A stretch of DNA of 64,000 bases from SR-FBR-E99 sp963732365 (GTDB lineage Bacteria > Bacteroidota > Bacteroidia > Bacteroidales > VadinHA17), in assembly GCA_963732365.1 (NCBI GenBank), contig CAVSZC010000001.1:248001-312000 (forward strand), in the 5' to 3' direction. A program made the translations under genes and the position numbers. Shown here piece by piece: positions 1 to 8,500 of the stretch. The notes beneath the pieces are model-generated. The model was given only the letters and a program-made list of their open reading frames with translations. It was not told the DNA's origin and did no database searches. Position 1 is the stretch's first letter, and each line of letters starts with the position of its first letter.

Positions 1-638
1 ATCTTTTCAGGTCATACGCTCTGATAGGTTCCAGGTTTGCTATGCTGATAATGACACTTGTTCCACCCCTGGCAGCCTTCTTCGGATACATTATTCTTGG
101 AGAGTCGCTCGAGGCGATACAACTGACAGGTATGGCTGTTGTCATTTCAGGTATCATCATGGCCATCTTCAACAGGCCGGTAAAAGGCGAGAGGCTTTCC
201 ATCAAGATTGCTCCTGCAGGAGTGGTATTTGCATTTATAGGTGCCTTCGGTCAGGCACTGGGTCTGGTGCTGAGCAAATATGGCATGGAAGGCTACGACC
301 CGTTTGCCTCGACACATATAAGGGTCATCGCGGGCGTAGCAGGTTATTCACTGATAATCACCCTTATGAGACGCTGGCGCCAGGTAGGGGAATCACTCCG
401 GAATACGCCGGCGATGAAAGCTCTCTCGCTGGGAGCATTTTTCGGTCCGTTCCTCGGCATCTCATTCTCACTGCTCTCGGTAAGACACACTGAAACAGGG
501 ATAGCATCAACGATTATGTCTATCGTACCGATTTTGATTATTGCGCCCTCAGTCTGGCTTAACAAAGAAAAGATCACTGCAGCCGAGGTGATAGGCGCAG
601 TAATAAGCGTCGCCGGTATCGCCCTCTTCTTTATATGA
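1..638 (+). CDS. EamA/DMT-family transporter, C-terminal part (5' end outside window)
   Basis: The frame is open from base 3 with no stop, so the gene begins to the left of the window. About 211 residues are visible, rich in hydrophobic stretches typical of the second half of a 10-helix drug/metabolite transporter: a conserved segment around the first visible Met (TLVPPLAAFFGYIILGE) resembles the end of the first EamA repeat, and the segment ending SVAGIALFFI is the last helix. These proteins are inner-membrane permeases for metabolites or amino acids; the substrate cannot be read from the sequence. It converges with the MATE gene on the other strand, with 6 bases between the stops and no obvious terminator. 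Confidence 0.8.
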   Translation, partial: LFRSYALIGSRFAMLIMTLVPPLAAFFGYIILGESLEAIQLTGMAVVISGIIMAIFNRPVKGERLSIKIAPAGVVFAFIGAFGQALGLVLSKYGMEGYDPFASTHIRVIAGVAGYSLIITLMRRWRQVGESLRNTPAMKALSLGAFFGPFLGISFSLLSVRHTETGIASTIMSIVPILIIAPSVWLNKEKITAAEVIGAVISVAGIALFFI

Positions 639-644
639 TTGAGA

Positions 645-2054
645 TCAAACTTTTCTAAGCTTCCATTTTCCCCTTCTGAATACCAGCCAGGCTGTCACTG
701 TCAGCAGCGTCTCGCTGAAGACTATCGCATAATATACGCCGAACTGATCAAGTCCGAGCGGTAATGCCAGGAGCCATGCGAGAGGTATCTCGACCATCCA
801 GAACACAAAAAAGAAAATTTTTGTAGGGGTGATGGTGTCGCCTGCCCCGTTAATAGCACCTATCATTACCATCCCGAGAGCGTAGGAGACGAATCCTGCG
901 CTTACGATGCGGAGCGCAGGTATCCCTTCAGCAATGACATCCGGGTCATCAATAAAGAAGCTTATGAATGGTTCAGGCCACAGGACCAGTATAAGGCCTA
1001 TGAGCCCCATAAGGACGGAGTTTACCCAGCCTACCTTCCACGCTGCCTTTTCTGCCCTGTCAGGCTTCCCTGCCCCAAGGTTCTGACCAACGAGGGTCGA
1101 TGACGCATTGCTTATCCCCGATGAAGGCAATAGTGCGAAGATCACGATGCGGATCGCTATTGTATAGCCCGCAATGGCAGCGCTTCCGAACACAGAAATT
1201 ATTCTGACCATGAATATCCAGCTGGTGGTGCCGATGAGATTCTGGCCAATGCCTCCAAGTGAGAGCCTGAAGAGCTTGCCAATAATTACCGGATCAGGGA
1301 CCATATGCCTTAAACGGAGCTTTACCCTCTTATGTCCGCGGAAGAGAATAATGAACTGCCACACAACGGCAATGCCTCTTCCTGTTGCTGTTGCAACAGC
1401 AGCACCTTTGATTCCCATCTCCGGAAAAGGTCCCCATCCAAAGATAAGACACGGGTCAAGAATGATGTTCAGTATGTTTCCCAGCCAGAGTACTTTCATT
1501 GCCGTGGCCGCATCACCTGAGCTTCTGAATACGCTGTTGATGATAAACAGCAGCATTATTACCGTGTTTGAGCCGAGCATTATGGAGGTATATCCTGAGA
1601 GTTCTTGTACCATGACAGGTGACGCACCCATCAGAGAGAGTATTTCACCCGCAAAATGGTACCCCGCTATTGCCAGCACGGATGAGACAAGTATACCTGC
1701 AATTATTGCCTGGAAGGCTGTGCGAGAGGCTTGCTCAGGGTCCTTCTCTCCTATCCTTCTTGAGACCAGCGATGTGGTGGCCGTGGCCAGCCCCATACCG
1801 ATGGCATAGATGATGGTCAATACTGATTCGGTGAGGCCTACTGTGGCGATGGCTTCAGTTCCCAGGCGGGAGACGAAGAAGATGTCAACCACGGCAAACG
1901 CCGACTCCATGAGCATCTCAAGAACCATCGGCACTGACAGGAGAATAATGGCTCTCTGAAGCGGTATCTCGGTAAAATCCTGATCACTCCCTTTTATTGA
2001 TGCCAGCAGATCCCGGAAAAGCTCCCTGATTCTATTTTTCTTTAAGAAAAACAC
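645..2054 (-). CDS. MATE-family multidrug/Na+ efflux transporter
   Basis: 469 residues with about 12 hydrophobic helices. The start region (PLQRAIILLSVPMVLEMLME, then DIFFVSRLGTEAIATVGL) is the characteristic first part of MATE proteins, and a repeat-like second half begins near SLGGIGQNLIGTTSWIFM. Members export cationic drugs or metabolites in exchange for Na+ or H+ across the inner membrane. The start is a GTG at 2054-2052 that overlaps the TAG stop of the upstream GH18 gene by one base (TAGTG), which suggests translational coupling. An unusual ~28-residue charged N-terminus precedes the first helix, as in other Bacteroidota members. The substrate is unknown. Confidence 0.9.
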   Translation of the reverse strand: MFFLKKNRIRELFRDLLASIKGSDQDFTEIPLQRAIILLSVPMVLEMLMESAFAVVDIFFVSRLGTEAIATVGLTESVLTIIYAIGMGLATATTSLVSRRIGEKDPEQASRTAFQAIIAGILVSSVLAIAGYHFAGEILSLMGASPVMVQELSGYTSIMLGSNTVIMLLFIINSVFRSSGDAATAMKVLWLGNILNIILDPCLIFGWGPFPEMGIKGAAVATATGRGIAVVWQFIILFRGHKRVKLRLRHMVPDPVIIGKLFRLSLGGIGQNLIGTTSWIFMVRIISVFGSAAIAGYTIAIRIVIFALLPSSGISNASSTLVGQNLGAGKPDRAEKAAWKVGWVNSVLMGLIGLILVLWPEPFISFFIDDPDVIAEGIPALRIVSAGFVSYALGMVMIGAINGAGDTITPTKIFFFVFWMVEIPLAWLLALPLGLDQFGVYYAIVFSETLLTVTAWLVFRRGKWKLRKV

Positions 2055-3208
2055 TAATCGCTCTTTTCACTTCTTAACCCGCTGACCACGATCCCGAGCA
2101 GCTTACCCTCAGGGTCTTCAGCATATTCCCAGAACATCACTCCTGCCAGACCACTGGTTTTAACCCATTTCATTTTCGCAGCTAGAGAGATCTCATCGTC
2201 ATAGGAAATGAATACGGAATCTCTTTCATTCCAGAGAAACGGCGAACAGGCAGAGGAATCATATATTCTGACGAAAGCAGTATCGGCGATGGCTTTCATG
2301 ACGTCGACATAAGGCATAAACTGTCCTGTTGTCTTTGCTTCACGGTAGAGCCCGTTGTTGACCGGCTCCGCACCACGCCATATCCGTCCGTAGAACGGAA
2401 CACCGATATTCAGTTTTGAGGGGCTCACCCCTGCCTCAAGATGCATCCTGACACTTCTCTCGGTGGCATCGCCGAAGGGTGAATCCCACTCTGATAAAAA
2501 CAGATTTGAGTGATGCCCTGTCTGCGAGGTCAGTCCATTGTGAAGGTCATAGCTCATAATATTAATAAAGTCAAGATATTGCGATGCTTCTCCAAGCTTT
2601 GTATTGGCTATGTATGCAGAGTCTCCTCCGGTAGCAATGGTAAGAAGATAGGGCTTTTCCCTTCCCTGCTTCCTGGAAAGTGAGTCGATATGTACCCTGA
2701 CAGCTTCAAGCAGGAGGGTGAAGTTCTCAATGTCTTCAGGTCTGTGTATGTTGCCTGCTCCCACCTGGTTGGGATATTCCCAGTCGAGGTCAATGCCGTC
2801 AATCCCTGTTGAAAGGATGAACTCAGCCGCACTTTTTGCAAAGCGGGTACGGGATGAGTCGGTGAGAGCGGCATCGGAAAAATTGCCGGACCATCCCCAT
2901 CCTCCCACGGAGACAAGGACGCTGAGGTCGGGATTAACCCTTTTGAGGTCGTTTAGTTTCCTGATATCGTCTATGTTCCTCCCTGTATCATCTATCCGTG
3001 CAGTATCAAACTCTACCCTTCCGTCAATGATATTTGCAAATGCGTAGTTAATATGTGTGAGTTTCGTGGCATCAATTTTCGATATATCGAAACCCCTGTA
3101 GCCCGCTACATATCCCACGATCATATACTCTTTTACTGCTGCCTGTCTGCCGCAGGAACAAAGACACAGTAAGCCGGCGGCAAGCACAGTTAAACCTACA
3201 ATTCTCAT
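2054..3208 (-). CDS. GH18-family glycoside hydrolase lipoprotein (chitinase-like)
   Basis: 384 residues from the ATG at 3208. A longer frame opens at 3238, but the lipoprotein signal begins at the inner Met (MRIVGL...LCLCSCG), with the lipobox cysteine at about residue 19. The GH18 signature DxxDxDxE is complete (D137-G-I-D140-L-D142-W-E144), and the family's SVGGWG strand lies near residues 100-105. This predicts a retaining hydrolase of N-acetylglucosamine-containing glycans such as chitin or peptidoglycan/glycoprotein fragments, anchored to a membrane face outside the cytoplasm. No carbohydrate-binding module is visible. It is the first gene of a two-gene unit with the MATE pump and is divergent from the GH130 gene. 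Confidence 0.88.
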   Translation of the reverse strand: MRIVGLTVLAAGLLCLCSCGRQAAVKEYMIVGYVAGYRGFDISKIDATKLTHINYAFANIIDGRVEFDTARIDDTGRNIDDIRKLNDLKRVNPDLSVLVSVGGWGWSGNFSDAALTDSSRTRFAKSAAEFILSTGIDGIDLDWEYPNQVGAGNIHRPEDIENFTLLLEAVRVHIDSLSRKQGREKPYLLTIATGGDSAYIANTKLGEASQYLDFINIMSYDLHNGLTSQTGHHSNLFLSEWDSPFGDATERSVRMHLEAGVSPSKLNIGVPFYGRIWRGAEPVNNGLYREAKTTGQFMPYVDVMKAIADTAFVRIYDSSACSPFLWNERDSVFISYDDEISLAAKMKWVKTSGLAGVMFWEYAEDPEGKLLGIVVSGLRSEKSD

Positions 3209-3304
3209 TTTTATCCCTATGATTGGTTCAGATGGCAATTTATAAAAGTTTGTACAATAAAATTACAGTCCTGCTGCAAGGTAATATCGGGTTTCTTTAT
3301 CCGT

Positions 3305-3312
3305 TATATTTG
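3305..3312 (+). promoter_or_regulatory. Putative -7 box for the GH130 gene
   Basis: TATATTTG matches the Bacteroidota -7 consensus TAnnTTTG and lies 23 bases before the GH130 start codon. No TTG lies 19-20 bases upstream, so only half of the promoter is supported. Confidence 0.4.
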
Positions 3313-3335
3313 AGCAATAATTCAAGGCTTTTAAA

Positions 3336-4535
3336 ATGAAGAGAGAAGAATTTGATGCAAGGGTTGAGCTGCTTTTTAAGGAGCATAAACAGCTTATTGA
3401 GCGCCAGAATATCAAGCAGCCAGGTGGAAACGGAATATATGACAGGTATCTCTATCCTGTTCTTACCCGTGACCATACTCCGGTGTTCTGGAGGTATGAC
3501 CTTGATTACAACACCAACCCCCACCTGATGACTCGGCTGGGGATCAACACAACCTTCAACGCAGGGGCAATTAAGCTAAACGGCAAATACTGTCTGGCAG
3601 TCAGGACGGAGGGATTCGATGTCAAGTCATTCTTCGCTGTGGCAGAGAGCCCTAACGGAATTGATCAGTGGAGGTTTCGTGATCATCCCATTGTGATGCC
3701 GGTGACTGGTGATCCTGAAATGAATGTCTATGACATCAGGCTGACGCAGCATGAGGATGGTTGGATCTATGGACTGTTTTGTGCAGAGCGGAAAGACCTC
3801 AGCAAGCCTGATGACTCGTCTGCCGCTCTGGCCAGCTGCGGCATTGCACGAACCAGAGACCTGGTCAGGTGGGAAAGGCTTGATGACCTTGTCTCAACAG
3901 CTGCGCAGCAGAGGAACTGTGTCCTTCATCCCGAATTCGTAAAAGGAAGGTACATGATCTATACGAGGCCTCAATCCGGATTCATCGAGACCGGAGACAG
4001 CGGCATCAGTGCCGGTTTCTGCGACAGCATGGAGCATGCCGTCCTTGGCGAGGAGATACTTGTTGACGCAAGAAAATACCATACCGTCAAAGAGGTTAAG
4101 AACGGACAGGGTCCTTCCCCTTTAAAGACCGAACACGGCTGGATACACCTGGCGCATGGTGTGAGGCGGACAGCGGCAGGACTCAGGTACACTCTTTATC
4201 TCTTTCTTACTGCCCTGGATGAGCCCTGGAGAGTGATCAGGAGACCTTCGGGACATTTCATTGAACCTCTTGATGAAGAGCGTGTCGGAGATGTCTCAAA
4301 CGTGGTCTTCAGTAACGGCTGGATAGCCGATGATGATGGCACAGTATTTGTTTATTATGCTTCTTCAGATACAAGAATGCACGTGGCTACCACAACGATG
4401 GAAAAACTGATTGATTATGTATTGAATACTCCCGAGGATGCGGGACGTACTCAACTGTGTGCTGCACAGAGGGATCAGATGATTGAAAAAAATCTGAAAA
4501 TTCTTTCCCTGAAGTATCCGAATATCAAATTTTGA
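3336..4535 (+). CDS. GH130 mannoside phosphorylase (4-O-beta-mannosyl-glucose phosphorylase type)
   Basis: 399 residues, the usual length for GH130 subfamily 1. Seen: NAGAIKLNGKYCL near residue 76, RTEGFDVKSFFAVAES near 90-104, and NVYDIRLTQHEDGWIYG near 130-146, where D133 corresponds to the catalytic acid of the family. These blocks closely resemble Bacteroides 4-O-beta-D-mannosyl-D-glucose phosphorylase (EC 2.4.1.281), which splits mannosyl-glucose with phosphate to mannose 1-phosphate and glucose in the cytoplasm during beta-mannan use. No signal peptide, which fits. Neither an epimerase nor a mannanase is next to it, so the pathway link is by family only. A manno-oligosaccharide phosphorylase activity is the alternative. 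Confidence 0.88.
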   Translation: MKREEFDARVELLFKEHKQLIERQNIKQPGGNGIYDRYLYPVLTRDHTPVFWRYDLDYNTNPHLMTRLGINTTFNAGAIKLNGKYCLAVRTEGFDVKSFFAVAESPNGIDQWRFRDHPIVMPVTGDPEMNVYDIRLTQHEDGWIYGLFCAERKDLSKPDDSSAALASCGIARTRDLVRWERLDDLVSTAAQQRNCVLHPEFVKGRYMIYTRPQSGFIETGDSGISAGFCDSMEHAVLGEEILVDARKYHTVKEVKNGQGPSPLKTEHGWIHLAHGVRRTAAGLRYTLYLFLTALDEPWRVIRRPSGHFIEPLDEERVGDVSNVVFSNGWIADDDGTVFVYYASSDTRMHVATTTMEKLIDYVLNTPEDAGRTQLCAAQRDQMIEKNLKILSLKYPNIKF

Positions 4536-4630
4536 TTTAAGTTTGCGCCTCAATATCGGGGCATCAGTTTTATGCTCATAAAAAGACCGGTGAATAACTC
4601 AGGTTTATATGATGTATAATATTGATAATC

Positions 4631-4665
4631 AGATATTAACTTATGGCATGGCCGTGTTAATATCT
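4631..4665. repeat. 10-bp perfect inverted repeat with nested hairpin
   Basis: AGATATTAAC (4631-4640) is exactly repeated as its reverse complement at 4656-4665. The 15-base spacer contains GGCATGGCC, which can form an inner 3-bp stem. On the plus strand the second arm is followed by TTT. It lies in the 255-base gap between the GH130 stop and the aminomutase start. It could be a weak terminator for GH130 or an operator for the following cluster. Apart from this hairpin I see only A/T-rich sequence in the gap and no complete TAnnTTTG promoter. Confidence 0.5.
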
Positions 4666-4790
4666 TTTGCTCCGGAGGAATACGACAGATACAGCATTAT
4701 TTATCTTAGACAAAAAATTTGTAACATTTATTAATAACCAAATAGCAGTAATTAAAAACCAGAAAAAAGGTAAGTTTCATTTACCGAAGT

Positions 4791-6035
4791 ATGAACGCTA
4801 ACAGAAAAGAGGCTACGGTTGCTCATGTTGAGAACCGCCTCGTGGGCTGCTCCTCGGAAGAGGAGCCTGGCGCGGGTACCATGATCTTCCCGCAGATCGG
4901 ATCCCTCGATCAATTAGTTAGCAACCGGAGTTCGGAATTCATACGCCGCTACTTCCCCCTAACCAACACTGATTCATGGAATGACTGGAGATGGCAGTTA
5001 CGTAACTCCTTTACTTCAGCAGAGGCACTATCGCGAGTCATGAAACTGACTGATGACGAGACACATGCGCTCAACAGTCTGAAGAACAGGTTACCGCTCA
5101 GGGTCACCCCCTACTATCTCTCGCTTATTTACGATGCGGCACCGGAGAGTGCCTTGCGCCGGACAATGATACCCTCAGTCAGTGAACTGACAATCACTGA
5201 TGCCGAGAAGGCCGACCCGCTCGATGAGATGGGAAGCAGTCCTGTGCCTGGAATTGTCCACCGTTATCCTGACAGGGCACTGTTTACCGTGACACAGTTC
5301 TGCTCATCCTACTGCAGGTATTGTACCAGGTCGCACTCTGTCGGTAAGCTGGGACATCTTACCAGGGGTGAATGGGACAGAGCATTCAGGTACCTTGCCG
5401 AACATACCGAAGTCCGTGACGTAATTATTAGCGGCGGCGACCCGCTGACGATGAATGACGATAAGCTTGAATACCTGCTCTCAAGTCTGAGGGCTATCAA
5501 ACATATTGAAATTCTCAGGATAGGCACGAAAGTACCGGTGGTGCTGCCGCAGCGCATAACACCTAAGCTGGTGGCTATGCTCCGCAAATATCACCCCCTC
5601 TTCATGAGTCTCCATTTCACACATCCCGATGAGATTACCCCTGAGACCGCAAAGGCCTGCGAGATGCTCGCCGATGGCGGTATGCCGCTTGGCAGCCAGA
5701 CGGTCCTTCTCAACGGCATCAATGATGATCCGGCAGTAATGAAGAGCCTCATGCATAACCTGCTGAAGATCAGGGTCAGACCTTATTATCTCTACCAGTG
5801 TGATCTTATACCAGGGTCAAGCCATTTCAGGACCTCTATTGAGAAGGGTATTGAGATAATTGAGAACCTGAGAGGACATACCAGCGGCTACGCCGTACCA
5901 CAGTTTGTCGTTGACGCCCCCGGCGGTGGCGGCAAGATACCAATACTTCCGAATTATGTGGTCGAAAGCGGGCCTGAGAAATGGGTGCTCAGAAACTATA
6001 AAAGGAAGCAATACACATACCCCAATAAAAAGTAA
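4791..6035 (+). CDS. kamA: KamA-family radical SAM aminomutase (lysine 2,3-aminomutase-like)
   Basis: 414 residues. The radical SAM CxxxCxxC is C171-C175-C178, followed by R180, the residue that binds the substrate carboxylate in clostridial KamA. Both aspartates that bind the side-chain amine of lysine are kept (YQCD, D338; FVVDAPGGGGK, D375), as is the PLP lysine K382. This argues for L-lysine to beta-lysine rather than glutamate 2,3-aminomutase. It differs from clostridial KamA in a ~55-residue N-terminal extension and in ending about 30 residues after the PLP lysine, so the C-terminal CxCxxC zinc segment is missing. EpmB (EF-P pathway) belongs to the same family, but no EpmA or EF-P is nearby. 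It is followed after 7 bases by two ATP-grasp ligases and an acetyltransferase, suggesting biosynthesis rather than lysine fermentation. Confidence 0.88.
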   Translation: MNANRKEATVAHVENRLVGCSSEEEPGAGTMIFPQIGSLDQLVSNRSSEFIRRYFPLTNTDSWNDWRWQLRNSFTSAEALSRVMKLTDDETHALNSLKNRLPLRVTPYYLSLIYDAAPESALRRTMIPSVSELTITDAEKADPLDEMGSSPVPGIVHRYPDRALFTVTQFCSSYCRYCTRSHSVGKLGHLTRGEWDRAFRYLAEHTEVRDVIISGGDPLTMNDDKLEYLLSSLRAIKHIEILRIGTKVPVVLPQRITPKLVAMLRKYHPLFMSLHFTHPDEITPETAKACEMLADGGMPLGSQTVLLNGINDDPAVMKSLMHNLLKIRVRPYYLYQCDLIPGSSHFRTSIEKGIEIIENLRGHTSGYAVPQFVVDAPGGGGKIPILPNYVVESGPEKWVLRNYKRKQYTYPNKK

Positions 6036-6042
6036 CTGAGGG

Positions 6043-7017
6043 ATGACAATCGGGCTTACGTATGACCTTCGTTCGTGGTACCTCGAACGCGGTTATACTA
6101 TGGAGGAAACGGCAGAGTTTGACAAGGAAGATACGGTAGCAGCCCTCGAAGATGTGCTGGCAAGGCTCGGATACCGGACTGAACGGATCGGTAACATCTT
6201 TGAGCTGGTCGATAAACTCGCTGACGGTCGCAGATGGGACATGGTTTTCAATATTACAGAAGGGCTGTATGGTGACGGACGTGAGTCTGTCGTCCCTGCG
6301 TTGCTTGACCAGTACAGGATACCCTATGTTTTCAGCGGACCGGTTGTCATGGGCATCTCCCTTAATAAATACTATGCCAGGCTTGTGGCTGAGGCGGCAG
6401 GAGTGCCTGTGAGCCCGGGTATCCTGGTCTCATCGGCTGACGATATTCAACTGGCAGCGTCCCTTACATATCCCCTCTTCGTTAAGCCTGTCGCAGAAGG
6501 TACCGGCAAGGGCATCACTGAGAGGAGCATCGTCAGAGACACCCTTTCTCTCAAAAACCTGGCAATTGAGCTCCTTCAGAGGTTCAGCCAGCCTGTTCTG
6601 GTCGAGGAGTATCTTCCGGGGAGGGAGTTCACTGTTGGTGTTACTGGCAGCGGAGCAGATGCAAGGGTTGTAGGCGGAATGGAGGTGATATGCAAGGACA
6701 ACCTGCCCTATTCAGTTGAGGTAAAGGAGAACTACCAGGATATAGTGCAGTACAGGACCATTGATGAAAGCTACAGGGATGAATGCAATACTGTTGCACT
6801 GGCGGCGTGGCGTGCACTGAGCGCCGTTGACGCCGGCCGTGTAGACCTTAGGGCTGACAGGAACGGGAAGATATGTTTTATTGAAGCCAACCCGCTGGCA
6901 GGTCTTAACCCGGTGCACTCCGACCTTCCCATCCTTTCACGAATGAGCGGTGTTGAATATGATACACTTCTCGAGATGATAATGAACTCTGCCAAAAGAC
7001 GTTACGGACTTAAATAA
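6043..7017 (+). CDS. ATP-grasp ligase, D-Ala-D-Ala-ligase-like (first of pair)
   Basis: 324 residues. Residues 1-110 form the preATP-grasp domain; the ATP-grasp part shows FVKPVAEGTGKGI with K148, VEEYLPGREFTVGV (about 187-200) and the metal-binding block GRVDLRADRNGKICFIEANPLAGLNP (split around D268, E281, N283). This is the architecture of D-alanine-D-alanine ligase, which activates a carboxylate as acyl phosphate and joins it to an amine. It is unlikely to be the cell-wall Ddl: a second, quite different paralogue follows at once and the neighbours are an aminomutase and a GNAT enzyme. I infer that it forms an amide bond with the aminomutase product or a derivative; the actual substrates are unknown. 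Confidence 0.82.
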   Translation: MTIGLTYDLRSWYLERGYTMEETAEFDKEDTVAALEDVLARLGYRTERIGNIFELVDKLADGRRWDMVFNITEGLYGDGRESVVPALLDQYRIPYVFSGPVVMGISLNKYYARLVAEAAGVPVSPGILVSSADDIQLAASLTYPLFVKPVAEGTGKGITERSIVRDTLSLKNLAIELLQRFSQPVLVEEYLPGREFTVGVTGSGADARVVGGMEVICKDNLPYSVEVKENYQDIVQYRTIDESYRDECNTVALAAWRALSAVDAGRVDLRADRNGKICFIEANPLAGLNPVHSDLPILSRMSGVEYDTLLEMIMNSAKRRYGLK

Positions 7018-7019
7018 TA

Positions 7020-7982
7020 ATGAAAGAGTGTCTTATAATCTATAACGAGCCCTCATCTGATGCCCTGCCTGATGAGCTTGATGTGCTCGACCAGGTAAAT
7101 TTTATCGGAGAAACCCTGCAGACCCTGGGGTATGATGTAGCACGCCGGGGCGTAACTGATAATTTCTTTCAAGAAATATCTGAAATTACAGGCAGCAGGT
7201 ATGAGTTTGTATTTAACCTTGTTGAATCAGTAGGCAAGAAGGCGGAGATCCTTTATTTTATCCCGGCATTGCTCAATATGCATCATATTCCCTATACCGG
7301 ATGTCCGCTTGAGGCAACCTTCATTACCGGGAGCAAGGTGCTGGCCCGCCAGATAATGAAGGCCGGAGGGATACCCGTTGCGGGCGGGTACAAGGTTTCA
7401 GAGGCTGACAGGCTTACGCCGGGAAGGAAATACATACTCAAGCCAGTGTGGGAAGACGGTTCGCTGGGAATTACTGAGGAATCTGTATTTACCTTTGACG
7501 GTACCGTGCCCGAAATAGTCAGGGAAAAGAATGACAGGCACTGGTTTATTGAAGATTTCATTGACGGGAGAGAGTTTAACGTGAGTGTCATGTCAGGGCC
7601 ATCCGGACCAGAGGTCCTCCCCCCTGCCGAGATGCTTTTTCACGATTACCCCGGAGACATTCCGCGTATTGTCAGTTATAAGGCGAAATGGGTTGAGGGG
7701 ACCTTCCAGTATGAGAACAGCAAGCGAAACTTCCCGGGAGACCTCAGTGAGAGACTGATGAGAAATATCAATGAAGCAGTGCTGGGGTGCTGGAAAACTT
7801 TCGGACTGAAGGGATACGCCCGTGTCGACATGCGGGTGGATGAGAATGATAATGTTTTTGTCCTGGAAGCCAACGCCAACCCCTGCATCTCACCTGACAG
7901 TGGTTTTATCTCAGCAGGATTGCATGCAGGTTATACCCACGCGGAGATTATCAGCCGCATCATCAATGACCTTAATAAATAA
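7020..7982 (+). CDS. ATP-grasp ligase, D-Ala-D-Ala-ligase-like (second of pair)
   Basis: 320 residues, starting 2 bases after the previous stop. It has ILKPVWEDGSLGI around K141, IEDFIDGREFNVSV (177-190) and ARVDMRVDENDNVFVLEANANPCISPDSGF, with D270, E283 and N285 as likely metal ligands. The N-terminal domain differs strongly from the first ligase, and the region after the first ATP-grasp loops carries a longer insert (SYKAKWVEGTFQYENS) typical of Ddl-like enzymes outside peptidoglycan synthesis. Two distinct ligases in one operon suggest two successive couplings, for example a tripeptide-like product, or two subunits of one complex. The substrates cannot be read. Confidence 0.8.
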   Translation: MKECLIIYNEPSSDALPDELDVLDQVNFIGETLQTLGYDVARRGVTDNFFQEISEITGSRYEFVFNLVESVGKKAEILYFIPALLNMHHIPYTGCPLEATFITGSKVLARQIMKAGGIPVAGGYKVSEADRLTPGRKYILKPVWEDGSLGITEESVFTFDGTVPEIVREKNDRHWFIEDFIDGREFNVSVMSGPSGPEVLPPAEMLFHDYPGDIPRIVSYKAKWVEGTFQYENSKRNFPGDLSERLMRNINEAVLGCWKTFGLKGYARVDMRVDENDNVFVLEANANPCISPDSGFISAGLHAGYTHAEIISRIINDLNK

Positions 7983-7987
7983 GTCCG

Positions 7988-8467
7988 ATGGCCGAAATTT
8001 CATTCGATATTACAGCTGATGACCGTCCCGTCCTTGAGGCAATCCTCAAATCTTCGGGCTATTTCTATGATTTTGAGGTTGATGTAGCTCTCTCACTGGC
8101 AGATGAGACTATTGAAAAAGGGCAGGAAAAAAGCGGCTATTACTGGATTCGTCTCATTGAGGATGGTAAAGTCATTGGTTTTGCCAATTTCGGACCCAAT
8201 CCGTCATCGGTGCATTCCTACGATCTTTACTGGATTGCAATAATGGAGGAGCACAGGCAGAAACGGTATGGCTCACTGATCCTTAAGAATGCTGAAGAGA
8301 GGATCAGGGCGCTCGGTGGGAAGATAGTATGGATAGAGACATCAGGACGTCCTCTCTATGAGCCCACAAGAGGGTTCTACCTGAGGAATGGCTACGAGCT
8401 GGAGGCCACATTGCGTGACTTTTATGGCCCTGCTGATGCAAAACTGGTATACAGGAAAGAGTTATGA
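7988..8467 (+). CDS. GNAT-family N-acetyltransferase
   Basis: 159 residues. The acetyl-CoA pyrophosphate loop is EEHRQKRYGSLIL (about residues 90-102, R/QxxxG pattern), preceded by the strand SYDLYWIAI and followed by IVWIETSGRPLYEPTRGFYLRNGYE, the usual GNAT C-terminal half. It starts 5 bases after the second ATP-grasp gene, so it is almost certainly co-transcribed. It is much shorter than AblB, the beta-lysine acetyltransferase of methanogens, and not obviously the same subfamily. By context it would acetylate an amine of the cluster product or give self-protection; a ribosomal or unrelated substrate cannot be excluded. Confidence 0.85.
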   Translation: MAEISFDITADDRPVLEAILKSSGYFYDFEVDVALSLADETIEKGQEKSGYYWIRLIEDGKVIGFANFGPNPSSVHSYDLYWIAIMEEHRQKRYGSLILKNAEERIRALGGKIVWIETSGRPLYEPTRGFYLRNGYELEATLRDFYGPADAKLVYRKEL

Positions 8468-8500
8468 AGGGTGTATGGACAGTTTACTGCTAGCCCTGCG

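Noticed and set aside
1174..1809. 211-codon frame antisense to the MATE gene
   Set aside because: It mirrors a gene with clear transporter motifs, has no recognisable domain and is a codon-bias shadow.
4791..6035. Annotation as EpmB (EF-P lysine modification)
   Set aside because: No EpmA or EF-P adjoins it, and the length plus lysine-binding residues fit free-lysine aminomutase better.
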